Source: Aeromonas sanarellii (GTDB taxonomy: Bacteria; Pseudomonadota; Gammaproteobacteria; Enterobacterales; Aeromonadaceae). From it: a DNA stretch of 52,710 nt. Numbering within the stretch: the stretch's first letter is position 1; each line of letters opens with the position of its first letter. Under the pieces are notes generated by a model, which saw nothing but the letters and a program-made list of their open reading frames with translations, did no database searches and had not been told where the DNA came from. A program made the translations under genes and the position numbers. The DNA is taken from NCBI RefSeq assembly GCF_000820085.1, contig NZ_CDBN01000042.1:1-52710 (forward strand). Reading direction: 5' to 3'. Below are positions 18,241-26,304 of the stretch, in pieces.

Positions 18241-19097
18241 GAGAGACCACCCAGGTTCGGGCCATGGACGACTATTTCCACTCCCTGTTGCTGGACGATA
18301 CCCTGCTGCGGGAGGATCCGGAGGACGAGGCGCCGGCCCCGGCGCTGCAGCGTCAGCCCGCTGCCTTGCCGGAGGTGACCGCCGCCCCCTATCTGGAGGC
18401 GGATGCCAGGCTGGCGCAACTGAGCGAGCTGCTCGCCCAGGTGGGCCAGGTGCAGTTCGAGATGGATGCCCTGAGCCACGAAGAGGTCCATGTCGAGCCA
18501 TTTCAGCTCGAGGCCGAGGCGGTCGACACCGAGCCCGAGGTGGCCCTGGCGCCGCCCGAGGTCGTGGTGGCGGAGCCCGAACCCGTGGCCCTGGCGGTGG
18601 CCGAGCCCGAGCGTGCGCTCGAGGCGGCGCCCGCTCCCTCGACCTGGGAGAACCTGGACACCGGCAACGAGTTTCAGGCGCTCTTCTTCGACGTGGCCGG
18701 GGTGACCTTCGCGGTGCCCCTGACCGAGCTTGGCGGCATCCATCAGCTGGGGGAGGTGACCTCCCTGTTCGGCCAGCCGGGCTGGTACAAGGGGATCATG
18801 ACCTCCAGGGAGCAGAAGATGAACGTGGTGGACACGGCCCAGTGGGTCATGCCGGGCCAGCATCTGGCGATGGACGATTACAAATATCTGATTATGCTGG
18901 GGGAATCACCCTGGGGACTGGCCTGTCATCAGTTGAAGGGCACCGAACTGCTGCACCGGGATCAGGTGAAGTGGCGCCATCAGGAGGGCAAGCGCCCCTG
19001 GCTGGCTGGCATGGTCAAGGAGAAGATGTGCGCCCTGTTGCACGTCAGGGAGCTGCTGGTGCTGCTCGGTCGCGGCGTGAACATCGAAGGGCGCTGA
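18237..19097 (+). CDS. parP: CheW-like polar array protein ParP
   Basis: The 286-residue protein has an N-terminal motif MDDYFHSLLLDD, a variable acidic Pro/Glu/Ala-rich middle (about 45-140) and a CheW-like domain at about 145-280. In Vibrio, ParP links ParC to CheA and stabilises arrays at the pole. The sequence has lost parts of the canonical CheW pattern, as expected for ParP. The start overlaps the ParA-like gene. Co-occurrence with a CheA that carries repeated linker motifs supports this role. The binding itself is inferred. Confidence 0.82.
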   Translation: MRETTQVRAMDDYFHSLLLDDTLLREDPEDEAPAPALQRQPAALPEVTAAPYLEADARLAQLSELLAQVGQVQFEMDALSHEEVHVEPFQLEAEAVDTEPEVALAPPEVVVAEPEPVALAVAEPERALEAAPAPSTWENLDTGNEFQALFFDVAGVTFAVPLTELGGIHQLGEVTSLFGQPGWYKGIMTSREQKMNVVDTAQWVMPGQHLAMDDYKYLIMLGESPWGLACHQLKGTELLHRDQVKWRHQEGKRPWLAGMVKEKMCALLHVRELLVLLGRGVNIEGR

Positions 19098-19166
19098 CAA
19101 GATCGGCACTGCCATGGTTTTATTGCTAATTTTACCCGTTGACGGGTTCATACAAGGATCAAGAAG

Positions 19167-19655
19167 ATGACAGAGAAGCGCAATATCGCACAGAATCTGG
19201 CCGAAGACGAAGTGCTGCAGTGGGTGACCTTCCAGTTGGAAAACGAGACCTATGGCATCAACGTGATGCAGGTCCAGGAGGTGTTGCGCTACACCGAGAT
19301 CGCCCCGGTCCCGGGTGCACCTGACTACGTGCTGGGCATCATCAACCTGCGTGGCAACGTGGTGACCGTCATCGATACCCGCTCCCGTTTCGGCCTGCCG
19401 GCCGGTGACGTGAGCGAGAACTCCCGCATCGTCATCATAGAGGCGGAGAAGCAGGTGATCGGCATCATGGTGGACAGCGTGGCCGAAGTGGTCTATCTGC
19501 GCTCCTCCGAGATCGATGCCGCCCCGGCGGTGGGCACCGAGGAGAGCGCCAAGTTCATCCAGGGCGTCAGCAACCGCGATGGCCAGCTGCTGATCCTGGT
19601 GGATCTCAACAAGCTGCTCTCCGACGAAGAGTGGGACGATATCGGTTCCCTGTAA
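19167..19655 (+). CDS. cheW: Chemotaxis coupling protein CheW
   Basis: The 162-residue protein is a single CheW domain. Family signatures are VTFQLENETYGINVMQVQEV, VLGIINLRGNVVTVIDTR and VDSVAEVVYLRSSEID. CheW couples chemoreceptors to CheA. The 69-bp gap after parP holds a short hairpin (ACCCGT-TG-ACGGGT, 19134-19147) and an AAGGATCAAGA ribosome-binding region but no convincing promoter. Confidence 0.96.
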   Translation: MTEKRNIAQNLAEDEVLQWVTFQLENETYGINVMQVQEVLRYTEIAPVPGAPDYVLGIINLRGNVVTVIDTRSRFGLPAGDVSENSRIVIIEAEKQVIGIMVDSVAEVVYLRSSEIDAAPAVGTEESAKFIQGVSNRDGQLLILVDLNKLLSDEEWDDIGSL

Positions 19656-19734
19656 CGGGAGCAGGGCGTGCAAGGCACCAGGCCGGGCGCCTGCGCTCCT
19701 TGCCCGTTTACCCTGATAGGAAGGTGATGGTTTG

Positions 19735-20121
19735 ATGATTGAATTTGCAGCCTTGGGGTTGTCCTTGCTCGCACTGGTGCTGGCCCTTTACGGGATCCTG
19801 GGTCACCGTCGTCGCCAGCGAGAGTCCGAGGCCAGGGTGGAGGCGCTGCAGGGCCAGCTCGAGAGTCTGCGCAAGCAGATGATGGAGCTCCATACCGGTG
19901 CCATCGGCATGGGTCAGCGGCTGCAGGCCGCAGAGGGCGCCATGCAGAAGATCCACGACAGCCAGCAGGAGCTGACCCTGCAGGATCCTGAGCGCCGCCT
20001 CTACAGCCGGGCCGCCAAGATGGTGGAGCTCGGCGCCGATCTCGACGAGGTGATGAGCGAGTGCGAGTTGCCCCAGGCCGAGGCGGAGCTGCTGATCTCC
20101 CTGCGCAAGGGACGGAGCTGA
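19735..20121 (+). CDS. DUF2802 family membrane-anchored coiled-coil protein
   Basis: The 128-residue protein starts with one membrane segment (about 3-20). A coiled-coil-like stretch (about 22-75: RQRESEARVEALQGQLESLR) and a C-terminal DUF2802-type part (YSRAAKMVELGADLDEVMSECELPQAEAELL) follow. Homologues sit after cheW in Vibrio, Shewanella and Pseudomonas, and their function is not established. The C-terminus resembles helix-turn-helix parts of regulators. A TTG three bases upstream is also in frame, but the ATG at 19735 has AGGAAGGTG at a suitable distance. It is the last gene before the operon terminator. Confidence 0.85.
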   Translation: MIEFAALGLSLLALVLALYGILGHRRRQRESEARVEALQGQLESLRKQMMELHTGAIGMGQRLQAAEGAMQKIHDSQQELTLQDPERRLYSRAAKMVELGADLDEVMSECELPQAEAELLISLRKGRS

Positions 20122-20132
20122 CGGATGTGTTG

Positions 20133-20158
20133 CGGGGAGGCCGAGGCCTCCCCGTTTT
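20133..20158 (+). terminator. Terminator of the flagellar-chemotaxis operon
   Basis: GGGGAGGC-CGAG-GCCTCCCC (20134-20153) is a strong GC-rich stem followed by GTTTT. It lies 12 bases after the DUF2802 gene. Confidence 0.88.
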
Positions 20159-20335
20159 CCCTTCCATCCCCGTGCGGTGCCAAGACAGGGGTGGCCGATA
20201 TTCCTTTGGTATCAAGCCTCTTTGATGGGGCGCGATCTCCCCCACAAATCCTGTTGATTATCGGCATCTTTGAAAAGACGCCTCCGGATCCTGTGTTAAT
20301 ATGCAGGCCGCCTCATTTTCAACGATTAGATCCCC

Positions 20336-20971
20336 ATGCTGCTTCAAGCGAACAATCTGAGCTGCGTACGTGAAGATCGCACCCTGTTTGAACATCTCTC
20401 CTTCGCGGTGCGCTCGGGGGATCTGATGCAGATTGAAGGGCCCAACGGAGTGGGCAAGACCAGCCTGCTGCGCCTGCTGACCGGCCTCTCCCAGCCCTTC
20501 GCGGGGGAGGTGTGCTGGAACGGGGAGGACATCCGCCGCTGCCGGGACGAGTACCATGCCAGCCTGCTCTACCTGGGCCATCAGCCTGGGGTCAAGGCGA
20601 CCCTGACCCCCCTCGAGAACCTCTCCTTCTACCAGAAGTTGCACGGCCCAGCCGGGGGCGAGGTGGATCTGTGGCGGGTGCTGGCCCAGGTCGGCCTGGC
20701 CGGTTTCGAGGACTATCCCGCGGGCCAGCTCTCGGCGGGGCAGCAGCGGCGGGTGGCCCTGGCCAGGCTCTGGCTGAGCGACCGGCCGGCGCTCTGGATC
20801 CTGGACGAGCCCTTCACCGCCATCGACAAGCAGGGGGTCCGGGTGCTGGAGCAGTTGTTCCTGACCCACGCGGATCGGGGGGGCATGGTGGTGCTCACCA
20901 CCCACCAGGATCTGACCCTGATGCGGGGGCGTCTCAAGACCCTCTCCCTGTCTTCGCTGTTGCAGGAGTAG
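20336..20971 (+). CDS. ccmA: Heme exporter ATPase CcmA
   Basis: The 211-residue ABC ATPase has Walker [11 protein letters not shown], signature [14 protein letters not shown] and Walker B LWILDEPF. With CcmB, CcmC and CcmD it uses ATP to release holo-CcmE from the membrane complex in system I cytochrome c maturation. It opens the ccm cluster. The 180 bases upstream follow the chemotaxis terminator and should contain its promoter; a TTAATAT at 20296-20302 is a possible -10, but I see no well-spaced -35. Confidence 0.96.
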   Translation: MLLQANNLSCVREDRTLFEHLSFAVRSGDLMQIEGPNGVGKTSLLRLLTGLSQPFAGEVCWNGEDIRRCRDEYHASLLYLGHQPGVKATLTPLENLSFYQKLHGPAGGEVDLWRVLAQVGLAGFEDYPAGQLSAGQQRRVALARLWLSDRPALWILDEPFTAIDKQGVRVLEQLFLTHADRGGMVVLTTHQDLTLMRGRLKTLSLSSLLQE

Positions 20972-20974
20972 CCC

Positions 20975-21643
20975 ATGCTGCGCGCCGTCTTCCACCTTAT
21001 TCACCGCGAACTGCTGATGGCCCTGCGCCAGCGGGCCGACATCTTCAATCCGCTCTGGTTCTTCCTCATCGTCATCACCCTGTTCCCGCTCGGCATCGGG
21101 CCCGAGCCCCAGCTGCTGGCCCGCATCGCCCCCGGCATCATCTGGGTGGCGGCCCTGCTGGCGGCCATGCTCTCCCTGGAGCGGCTGTTTCGCGATGACT
21201 TCAGCGACGGCGCCCTGGAGCAGATGATGCTGATGCCCCATCCGCTCGGGCTGCTGGCCCTGGCCAAAGTGATCGCTCACTGGTTGCTGACCGGCCTGCC
21301 GCTGCTGCTGATCTCCCCGCTGCTGGCCATCCTGCTCTCCCTGGACATGAAGACCTATCTGGCCGTGGTGGCCACCCTGGCCCTCGGCACCCCTGTGCTG
21401 AGCCTGCTCGGGGCGGTCGGGGTGGCGCTGACGGCGGGGCTGCGCAAGGGGGGTGTGCTGCTCAGCCTGCTGCTGCTGCCGCTCTATATTCCGGTGCTGA
21501 TCTTCGCCACCTCCGCCATCGACGCGGCGAGCATGGGGTTGCCCTATGCCGGACAGCTCGCCATCCTGGGGGCCATGCTGGTGGGGGCCGTCACCTTGAC
21601 TCCCCTGGCCATCTCGGCGGCGCTGCGGGTCAGCGTCAACTGA
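20975..21643 (+). CDS. ccmB: Heme exporter membrane protein CcmB
   Basis: The 222-residue protein has six membrane segments and begins LIHRELLMALRQRADIFNPLWFF, a typical CcmB start. It is the membrane partner of CcmA. It starts three bases after ccmA. A 165-bp gap follows before ccmC, which is unusual in this otherwise tight cluster. Confidence 0.95.
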   Translation: MLRAVFHLIHRELLMALRQRADIFNPLWFFLIVITLFPLGIGPEPQLLARIAPGIIWVAALLAAMLSLERLFRDDFSDGALEQMMLMPHPLGLLALAKVIAHWLLTGLPLLLISPLLAILLSLDMKTYLAVVATLALGTPVLSLLGAVGVALTAGLRKGGVLLSLLLLPLYIPVLIFATSAIDAASMGLPYAGQLAILGAMLVGAVTLTPLAISAALRVSVN

Positions 21644-21692
21644 TTAATTTGGTGGAACGTCCTTTTTTGAGGCCGTTTTTTTGGCGATATTG

Positions 21693-21706
21693 TTGAGATA
21701 GATCAA
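21693..21706 (+). promoter_or_regulatory. FNR-like binding site upstream of ccmC
   Basis: TTGAG-ATAG-ATCAA matches the FNR consensus TTGAT-N4-ATCAA at nine of ten positions. It lies in the 165-bp gap between ccmB and ccmC. A TATGAT at 21736-21741 could serve as a -10, placing the site roughly 48 bases upstream of the start, slightly off the classic -41.5. It suggests that ccmC onward can be induced without oxygen. No experimental support can be read from sequence. Confidence 0.55.
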
Positions 21707-21808
21707 GGGGATGGCGGCTTATTGCTTTCGGGGGATATGATGTTTCCCCCCCGTGGGTATGGTAGGCCTCGCCACTTAAGAATTAATAACTGAAAGGTTT
21801 CGTGAGCT

Positions 21809-22549
21809 ATGTGGAAATGGTTGCACCCTTATGCCAAACCCGAGCGTGCCTATGGGCTGGCCGGCACCCTGTTGCCCTGGTTTGCCGTGACAAGCCTGCT
21901 CGCCTTCATCATAGGCACTGTCTGGGGGCTGGCTTTTGCCCCCGCTGACTACCAGCAGGGTGACTCTTTTCGGATCATCTATATCCACGTGCCCTCCGCC
22001 ATCCTCTCCATGGGGGCCTACTCCACCATGGCGGTGGCGGCCTTCATCGGCCTGGTGTGGCAGCTGCGCATGGCGGACATGACGGTGGCGGCCATCGCCC
22101 CGGTGGGCGCCGTCTTCACCTTCATCGCCCTCTTTACCGGCGCCGCCTGGGGCAAGCCCATGTGGGGCACCTGGTGGGTGTGGGACGCGCGGCTCACCTC
22201 CGAGCTCATCCTGCTGTTCCTCTACCTCGGCGTCATCGCCCTCTACAACGCCTTCAGCGACAAGGTGGTGGCGGGCCGCGCCGCCGGCATCCTGGCGCTG
22301 GTGGGGGTGATCAACCTGCCCATCATCCACTACTCGGTGGAGTGGTGGAACACCCTGCACCAGGGGGCCACCATCACCAAGTTTGACAAACCCTCCATCT
22401 CCCCCGAGATGCTGTGGCCGCTGCTCATCATGATACTGGCGTTTTCGGCCTTCCTGGGGGCCCTGACCCTGATGCGTTTCAGGAACGAGCTCCTGATGCG
22501 GGAGTGGCATCGCCCCTGGGTCGCCGACATCGCCAGCCAGGAGAAGTAA
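21809..22549 (+). CDS. ccmC: Heme handling protein CcmC
   Basis: The 246-residue protein has six membrane segments and the tryptophan-rich heme-binding WWD motif (PMWGTWWVWDARLTSE, about 110-125) flanked by conserved histidines. CcmC loads heme onto CcmE. The ATG at 21809 gives MWKWLHPYAKPE, the usual family start. The gap upstream carries an FNR-like site, so this gene may begin a sub-operon. Confidence 0.96.
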   Translation: MWKWLHPYAKPERAYGLAGTLLPWFAVTSLLAFIIGTVWGLAFAPADYQQGDSFRIIYIHVPSAILSMGAYSTMAVAAFIGLVWQLRMADMTVAAIAPVGAVFTFIALFTGAAWGKPMWGTWWVWDARLTSELILLFLYLGVIALYNAFSDKVVAGRAAGILALVGVINLPIIHYSVEWWNTLHQGATITKFDKPSISPEMLWPLLIMILAFSAFLGALTLMRFRNELLMREWHRPWVADIASQEK

Positions 22550-22551
22550 GC

Positions 22552-22758
22552 ATGCACTTTGCCTCGTTCAGTGATTTCATGGCCATGGGGGGCTATGCCT
22601 TCTACGTCTGGCTCTCCTTCGGTCTGACCGGGCTCTGTCTGGTCGGCCTCGTCATTTCCACCCGGTTGAAGACCCGCAGCCTGCTCGGCGAACTGCGCAA
22701 CAAGCAGACGCGGGAGGCCCGCCGAAAGGCGGCCCAGCAGATGGAGAACACCCTATGA
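22552..22758 (+). CDS. ccmD: Heme exporter small subunit CcmD
   Basis: The 68-residue protein has one membrane segment (about 16-35, [20 protein letters not shown]) and a basic cytoplasmic tail. Length and sequence are normal for CcmD, which keeps holo-CcmE release efficient. The frame is open farther upstream inside ccmC, but [20 protein letters not shown] is the conserved start. It begins two bases after ccmC and overlaps ccmE by four bases. Confidence 0.93.
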   Translation: MHFASFSDFMAMGGYAFYVWLSFGLTGLCLVGLVISTRLKTRSLLGELRNKQTREARRKAAQQMENTL

Positions 22759-23246
22759 ACCCGCGCCGCAAGAAACGCCTCACCATCATACTGGCGATCA
22801 GCCTGGGCCTCGCCAGCGTGATCGGCCTGGTGCTCTATGCCCTGGGCCAGAACATCGACCTCTTCTACACCCCGAGCGAGCTGGTGGAGGGCAAGGGGCC
22901 GGACAAGATCAAGCCGGAGGAGGGGCAGCGCCTGCGCATCGGCGGCCTGGTGGTGCCGGGATCGGTCGAGCGGGACCCCCAGAGCCTCAAGGTTGCCTTC
23001 AAGCTGGTGGACAACGGCGGCCACATGGTGAAGGTGGAGTTTGACGGCATCCTGCCGGACTTGTTCCGGGAGGGGCAGGGGATAGTCGCCCAGGGCAATC
23101 TCAAGGATGCCACCACGGTGGCGGCCTTCGAGGTGCTGGCCAAGCACGACGAGAACTACATGCCGCCGGAAGTGGCCGACGCCACCAGCGGCATGCACTT
23201 CAAGCCCGAATACACAGAGGCGCAGTTGCAGGGAGCCAAGCAATGA
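22755..23246 (+). CDS. ccmE: Heme chaperone CcmE
   Basis: The 163-residue protein has an N-terminal membrane anchor (about 9-30) and a periplasmic beta-barrel domain. Heme-binding His131 and Tyr135 lie in [11 protein letters not shown]. CcmE carries heme covalently from CcmC to CcmF. It overlaps ccmD in an ATGA-type junction. Its TGA is part of an ATGA that also starts a 29-codon ORF leading to ccmF. Confidence 0.96.
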   Translation: MNPRRKKRLTIILAISLGLASVIGLVLYALGQNIDLFYTPSELVEGKGPDKIKPEEGQRLRIGGLVVPGSVERDPQSLKVAFKLVDNGGHMVKVEFDGILPDLFREGQGIVAQGNLKDATTVAAFEVLAKHDENYMPPEVADATSGMHFKPEYTEAQLQGAKQ

Positions 23247-23332
23247 TCCCGGAGCTACCCGCGCCCTTCTCCCCGTCTCTCTCCCGTGCACCGGTTCATG
23301 CCGCGGCTCGATTGAAAGGAAGCCAGTCATGA
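23243..23332 (+). other. Short ORF bridging ccmE and ccmF, with a ccmF-like N-terminus
   Basis: A 29-codon frame starts on the ccmE stop (ATGA) and ends on the ccmF start (ATGA). It begins MIPELPAPF, while CcmF begins MIPELGHFA. The five shared codons differ at three third positions (12 of 15 bases identical), so the shared peptide is preserved despite silent changes. It may be a decayed duplicate of the original ccmF start that still couples translation. No peptide function is claimed. Confidence 0.4.
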
Positions 23333-25284
23333 TCCCTGAACTCGGTCACTTCGCCCTGATCCTGGCCTTTGCCACCGCCCTGCTGCTGGGGAGCTACCCC
23401 TTGATCGGGGCCCATCTCGGCCGACTCGGCATGATGTCGGCGGCCCGACCGCTCGCCTACAGCCAGTTCCTGCTGCTGCTGCTGTCGTTCCTCTGCCTCA
23501 CCTGGGCCTTTATCGACAACGACTTTACCGTGCAGTACGTGGCCACCAACTCCAACAGCCTGCTGCCGCTGGCCTATCGCATCTCGGCGGTGTGGGGGGC
23601 CCACGAGGGGTCCCTGCTGCTCTGGGTACTGACCCTGGGGGGCTGGACCGCGGCCGTCGCCCTCTTCAGCCGCCGGCTGCCGCTGGATGCGGTGGCACGG
23701 GTGCTGGGGGTGCTCGGCCTCATCTCGGTGGGCTTCACCGCCTTCGTGCTGTTCACCTCGGATCCCTTCACCCGCACCCTGCCGTACTTCCCGGTGGACG
23801 GGCGTGACCTCAACCCCCTGCTGCAGGATCCCGGCCTCATCTTCCACCCCCCCATGCTCTACATGGGCTATGTGGGCTTCTCGGTGGCCTTCGCCTTCGC
23901 CATCGCCTCCCTGATGACGGGGCGCCTCGACGCCACCTGGGCGCGCTGGTCCCGCCCCTGGACCATGGCGGCCTGGGTCTTCCTGACGCTCGGCATAGTG
24001 CTCGGCTCCTGGTGGGCCTATTACGAGCTCGGCTGGGGCGGCTGGTGGTTCTGGGATCCGGTGGAAAACGCCTCCTTCATGCCCTGGCTGGCGGGCACGG
24101 CCTTGCTGCACTCGCTGGCGGTGAGCGAGAAGCGCGCCACCTTCAAGGCCTGGACAGTGCTGCTGGCACTCTCCGCCTTCTCCCTGAGCCTGCTCGGCAC
24201 CTTCCTGGTGCGCTCCGGCGTGCTGGTGTCCGTCCATGCGTTCGCCTCGGACCCGACCCGGGGCCTCTTCATCCTGGGCTTCCTGCTGGCGGTGATAGGC
24301 TCATCCTTGCTGCTGTTCGCCTTCAAGGGCTCCCAGGTGAAGAGCCACGGCAAGCACGAGCTGTGGAGTCGCGAGACCCTGCTCCTTGGCAACAACATCC
24401 TGCTGGTGGCGGGCCTGCTCACCGTGCTGCTCGGCACCCTGCTGCCCCTGGTGCACAAGGAGCTGGGACTGGGCAGCATCTCCATCGGCACCCCCTTCTT
24501 CAACCACATCTACAGCTGGCTCATCATCCCGTTCGCCCTGCTGCTGGGGGTGGGCCCCCTGTTCCGCTGGCGCCGCCAGGAACTGGGGGAGCTCAGGCTC
24601 AAGGTGGTGGTCGCCCTGGTGCTGAGCCTGGCCGCCGCCTTCCTGCTGCCCCTCGCCTTCGCGGAAGACTTCAAGCCCTGGGCTGCACTCGGCATCGGTC
24701 TGGGCGTCTGGATCATCGTCACCAGCGTGCAGGAGACCTGGGTGCGCGCCACCCACAAGCACGGTTTCGCCACCGGCGTGCGCAGGCTGGGCAACAGCCA
24801 CTGGGCCATGATCCTGGGCCACGTGGGGCTCGCGGTCAGCATCATCGGCATCGCCTGCACCCAGAACTACAGCATCGAGAAGGACCTGCGGATGCAGGCC
24901 GGGGATCGCGTCCAGTTCGCCGATTACGAGTTCGTCTTCACCGGCATCAAGGAGAAGAACGGTCCCAACTACGACGGCTTCAAGGGTGTGCTGGAGGTGC
25001 ACCGGGACGGCAGGCAGGTGGCCCTGCTCAAGCCCGAGAAGCGGATGTACACCGTGAGCCGCATGCCGATGACCGAGGCGGCCATCGATGCGGGCTTTAC
25101 CCGGGATCTCTATGCGGCGCTCGGCGAGCAGCTCGACAACGGCGCCTGGGCGGTGCGGATCTACTACAAACCCTTCGTGCGCTGGATCTGGTTTGGCGGC
25201 GTCTTCATGGCCATCGGCGGCGTGCTGGCCATGCTGGACAAGCGCTACCGGTTCGGCCGTCGTGACGAGGAGGTCAAGGCATGA
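23329..25284 (+). CDS. ccmF: Cytochrome c heme lyase subunit CcmF
   Basis: The 651-residue protein has about 15 membrane segments. The WWD motif GWGGWWFWDPVENASFMPWL is near residues 236-255, and conserved histidines lie around it. CcmF, with CcmH and CcmI, attaches heme to apocytochrome c. The open frame runs upstream through ccmE, but MIPELGHFALILAFATALLLG is the family start, with AAAGGA eight bases before it. The stop overlaps ccmG. Confidence 0.96.
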   Translation: MIPELGHFALILAFATALLLGSYPLIGAHLGRLGMMSAARPLAYSQFLLLLLSFLCLTWAFIDNDFTVQYVATNSNSLLPLAYRISAVWGAHEGSLLLWVLTLGGWTAAVALFSRRLPLDAVARVLGVLGLISVGFTAFVLFTSDPFTRTLPYFPVDGRDLNPLLQDPGLIFHPPMLYMGYVGFSVAFAFAIASLMTGRLDATWARWSRPWTMAAWVFLTLGIVLGSWWAYYELGWGGWWFWDPVENASFMPWLAGTALLHSLAVSEKRATFKAWTVLLALSAFSLSLLGTFLVRSGVLVSVHAFASDPTRGLFILGFLLAVIGSSLLLFAFKGSQVKSHGKHELWSRETLLLGNNILLVAGLLTVLLGTLLPLVHKELGLGSISIGTPFFNHIYSWLIIPFALLLGVGPLFRWRRQELGELRLKVVVALVLSLAAAFLLPLAFAEDFKPWAALGIGLGVWIIVTSVQETWVRATHKHGFATGVRRLGNSHWAMILGHVGLAVSIIGIACTQNYSIEKDLRMQAGDRVQFADYEFVFTGIKEKNGPNYDGFKGVLEVHRDGRQVALLKPEKRMYTVSRMPMTEAAIDAGFTRDLYAALGEQLDNGAWAVRIYYKPFVRWIWFGGVFMAIGGVLAMLDKRYRFGRRDEEVKA

Positions 25285-25811
25285 ATAAGAAGACCTGGCT
25301 CTATCTGCTGCCCTTCATCATCTTCCTGCTGGGGGCCCTGTTCCTGTTCAAGGGGCTCTACTCCGATCCCACCAAGCTCGAGTCCGTGATGGTGGACAAG
25401 GAGGTGCCCGTGTTCACCCTGCAGGACATCTACGATCTCGGCAAGCAACACGACAGGAGCATCCTCAAGGGACGCCCCATGCTGCTCAACGTCTGGGCCA
25501 CCTGGTGCCCGACCTGCTACGGGGAGCACACCTACCTCAAGGAGCTGGCGGGGCAGGGGATCTACATCGTCGGCATGAACTACAAGGACGAGCGGGACAA
25601 GGCCATCAAGTGGCTGGCGGAGCTCGGCAATCCGTACCAGGTCAACCTCTATGACCCGGACGGCATGCTGGGGCTGGATCTCGGTGTTTATGGTGCGCCC
25701 GAGACCTTCTTCATCGACAGCCAGGGCATCATCCGCTATCGCCACGTGGGGGACGTGAACCCGGAAGTCTGGGCCAGTACCCTCAAACCCATCTTCGATG
25801 CCATGAAGTGA
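25281..25811 (+). CDS. ccmG: Periplasmic thioredoxin-like protein CcmG (DsbE)
   Basis: The 176-residue protein has an N-terminal membrane anchor (about 6-24) and a thioredoxin fold with active site WATWCPTC and the family GVYGAPETF cis-proline segment. CcmG reduces the cysteine pair of apocytochrome c before heme attachment. It overlaps ccmF by four bases. A five-codon ORF (25808-25825) bridges its stop and the ccmH start. Confidence 0.96.
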   Translation: MNKKTWLYLLPFIIFLLGALFLFKGLYSDPTKLESVMVDKEVPVFTLQDIYDLGKQHDRSILKGRPMLLNVWATWCPTCYGEHTYLKELAGQGIYIVGMNYKDERDKAIKWLAELGNPYQVNLYDPDGMLGLDLGVYGAPETFFIDSQGIIRYRHVGDVNPEVWASTLKPIFDAMK

Positions 25812-25821
25812 GGCCTCCCCG

Positions 25822-26304
25822 ATGAAAACACTGATTGCATCCCTGTTGCTGCTGGCCGGTCTCGTCTGCGCCGGCCAGGCCAGCGCCGCCATCGATGTCT
25901 ACACCTTCGACAGCGATGCCCAGGAGCAGACCTTTCGCGAGCTGACCCGCGAGCTGCGCTGCCCCAAGTGCCAGAACCAGGACATCGCGGACTCTAACGC
26001 CGGACTCGCCAAGGACTTGCGGGACAAGACCTACCAGATGGTGCGCGAGGGCAAGGAGAAGCAGGAAGTGGTGGGCTACATGGTGGCCCGCTACGGCAAC
26101 TTCATCCTCTATGATCCCCCCCTGATGGCCTCGACCCTGATCCTCTGGCTTGGCCCCCTGCTGGTCATCGTCATCGGCGTCGTCACCCTGGTGGTGCGAA
26201 GCCGCCGCCACGTCCCCGCTACCCTGCAACAGCCTGAAGGCGCCCTGAGCGCAGAAGAGCAGGCAAGGCTCTCCGCCCTGCTCAAAGAGGAAGAGAAACC
26301 ATGA
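25822..26304 (+). CDS. ccmH: Cytochrome c maturation protein CcmH
   Basis: The 160-residue protein has a signal peptide ending near GQASA, then the redox motif RCPKCQNQ in a short helical domain (LRCPKCQNQDIADSNAGLAK), and a membrane segment at about 103-123. CcmH works in the heme lyase complex and reduces apocytochrome cysteines with CcmG. In enterics CcmH carries the CcmI part as a fusion. Here the two are separate genes overlapping by four bases. Confidence 0.95.
   Translation: MKTLIASLLLLAGLVCAGQASAAIDVYTFDSDAQEQTFRELTRELRCPKCQNQDIADSNAGLAKDLRDKTYQMVREGKEKQEVVGYMVARYGNFILYDPPLMASTLILWLGPLLVIVIGVVTLVVRSRRHVPATLQQPEGALSAEEQARLSALLKEEEKP

Noticed and set aside
20240..20275. FNR site before ccmA
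   Set aside because: Only the left half TTGAT is present. The right half does not match.
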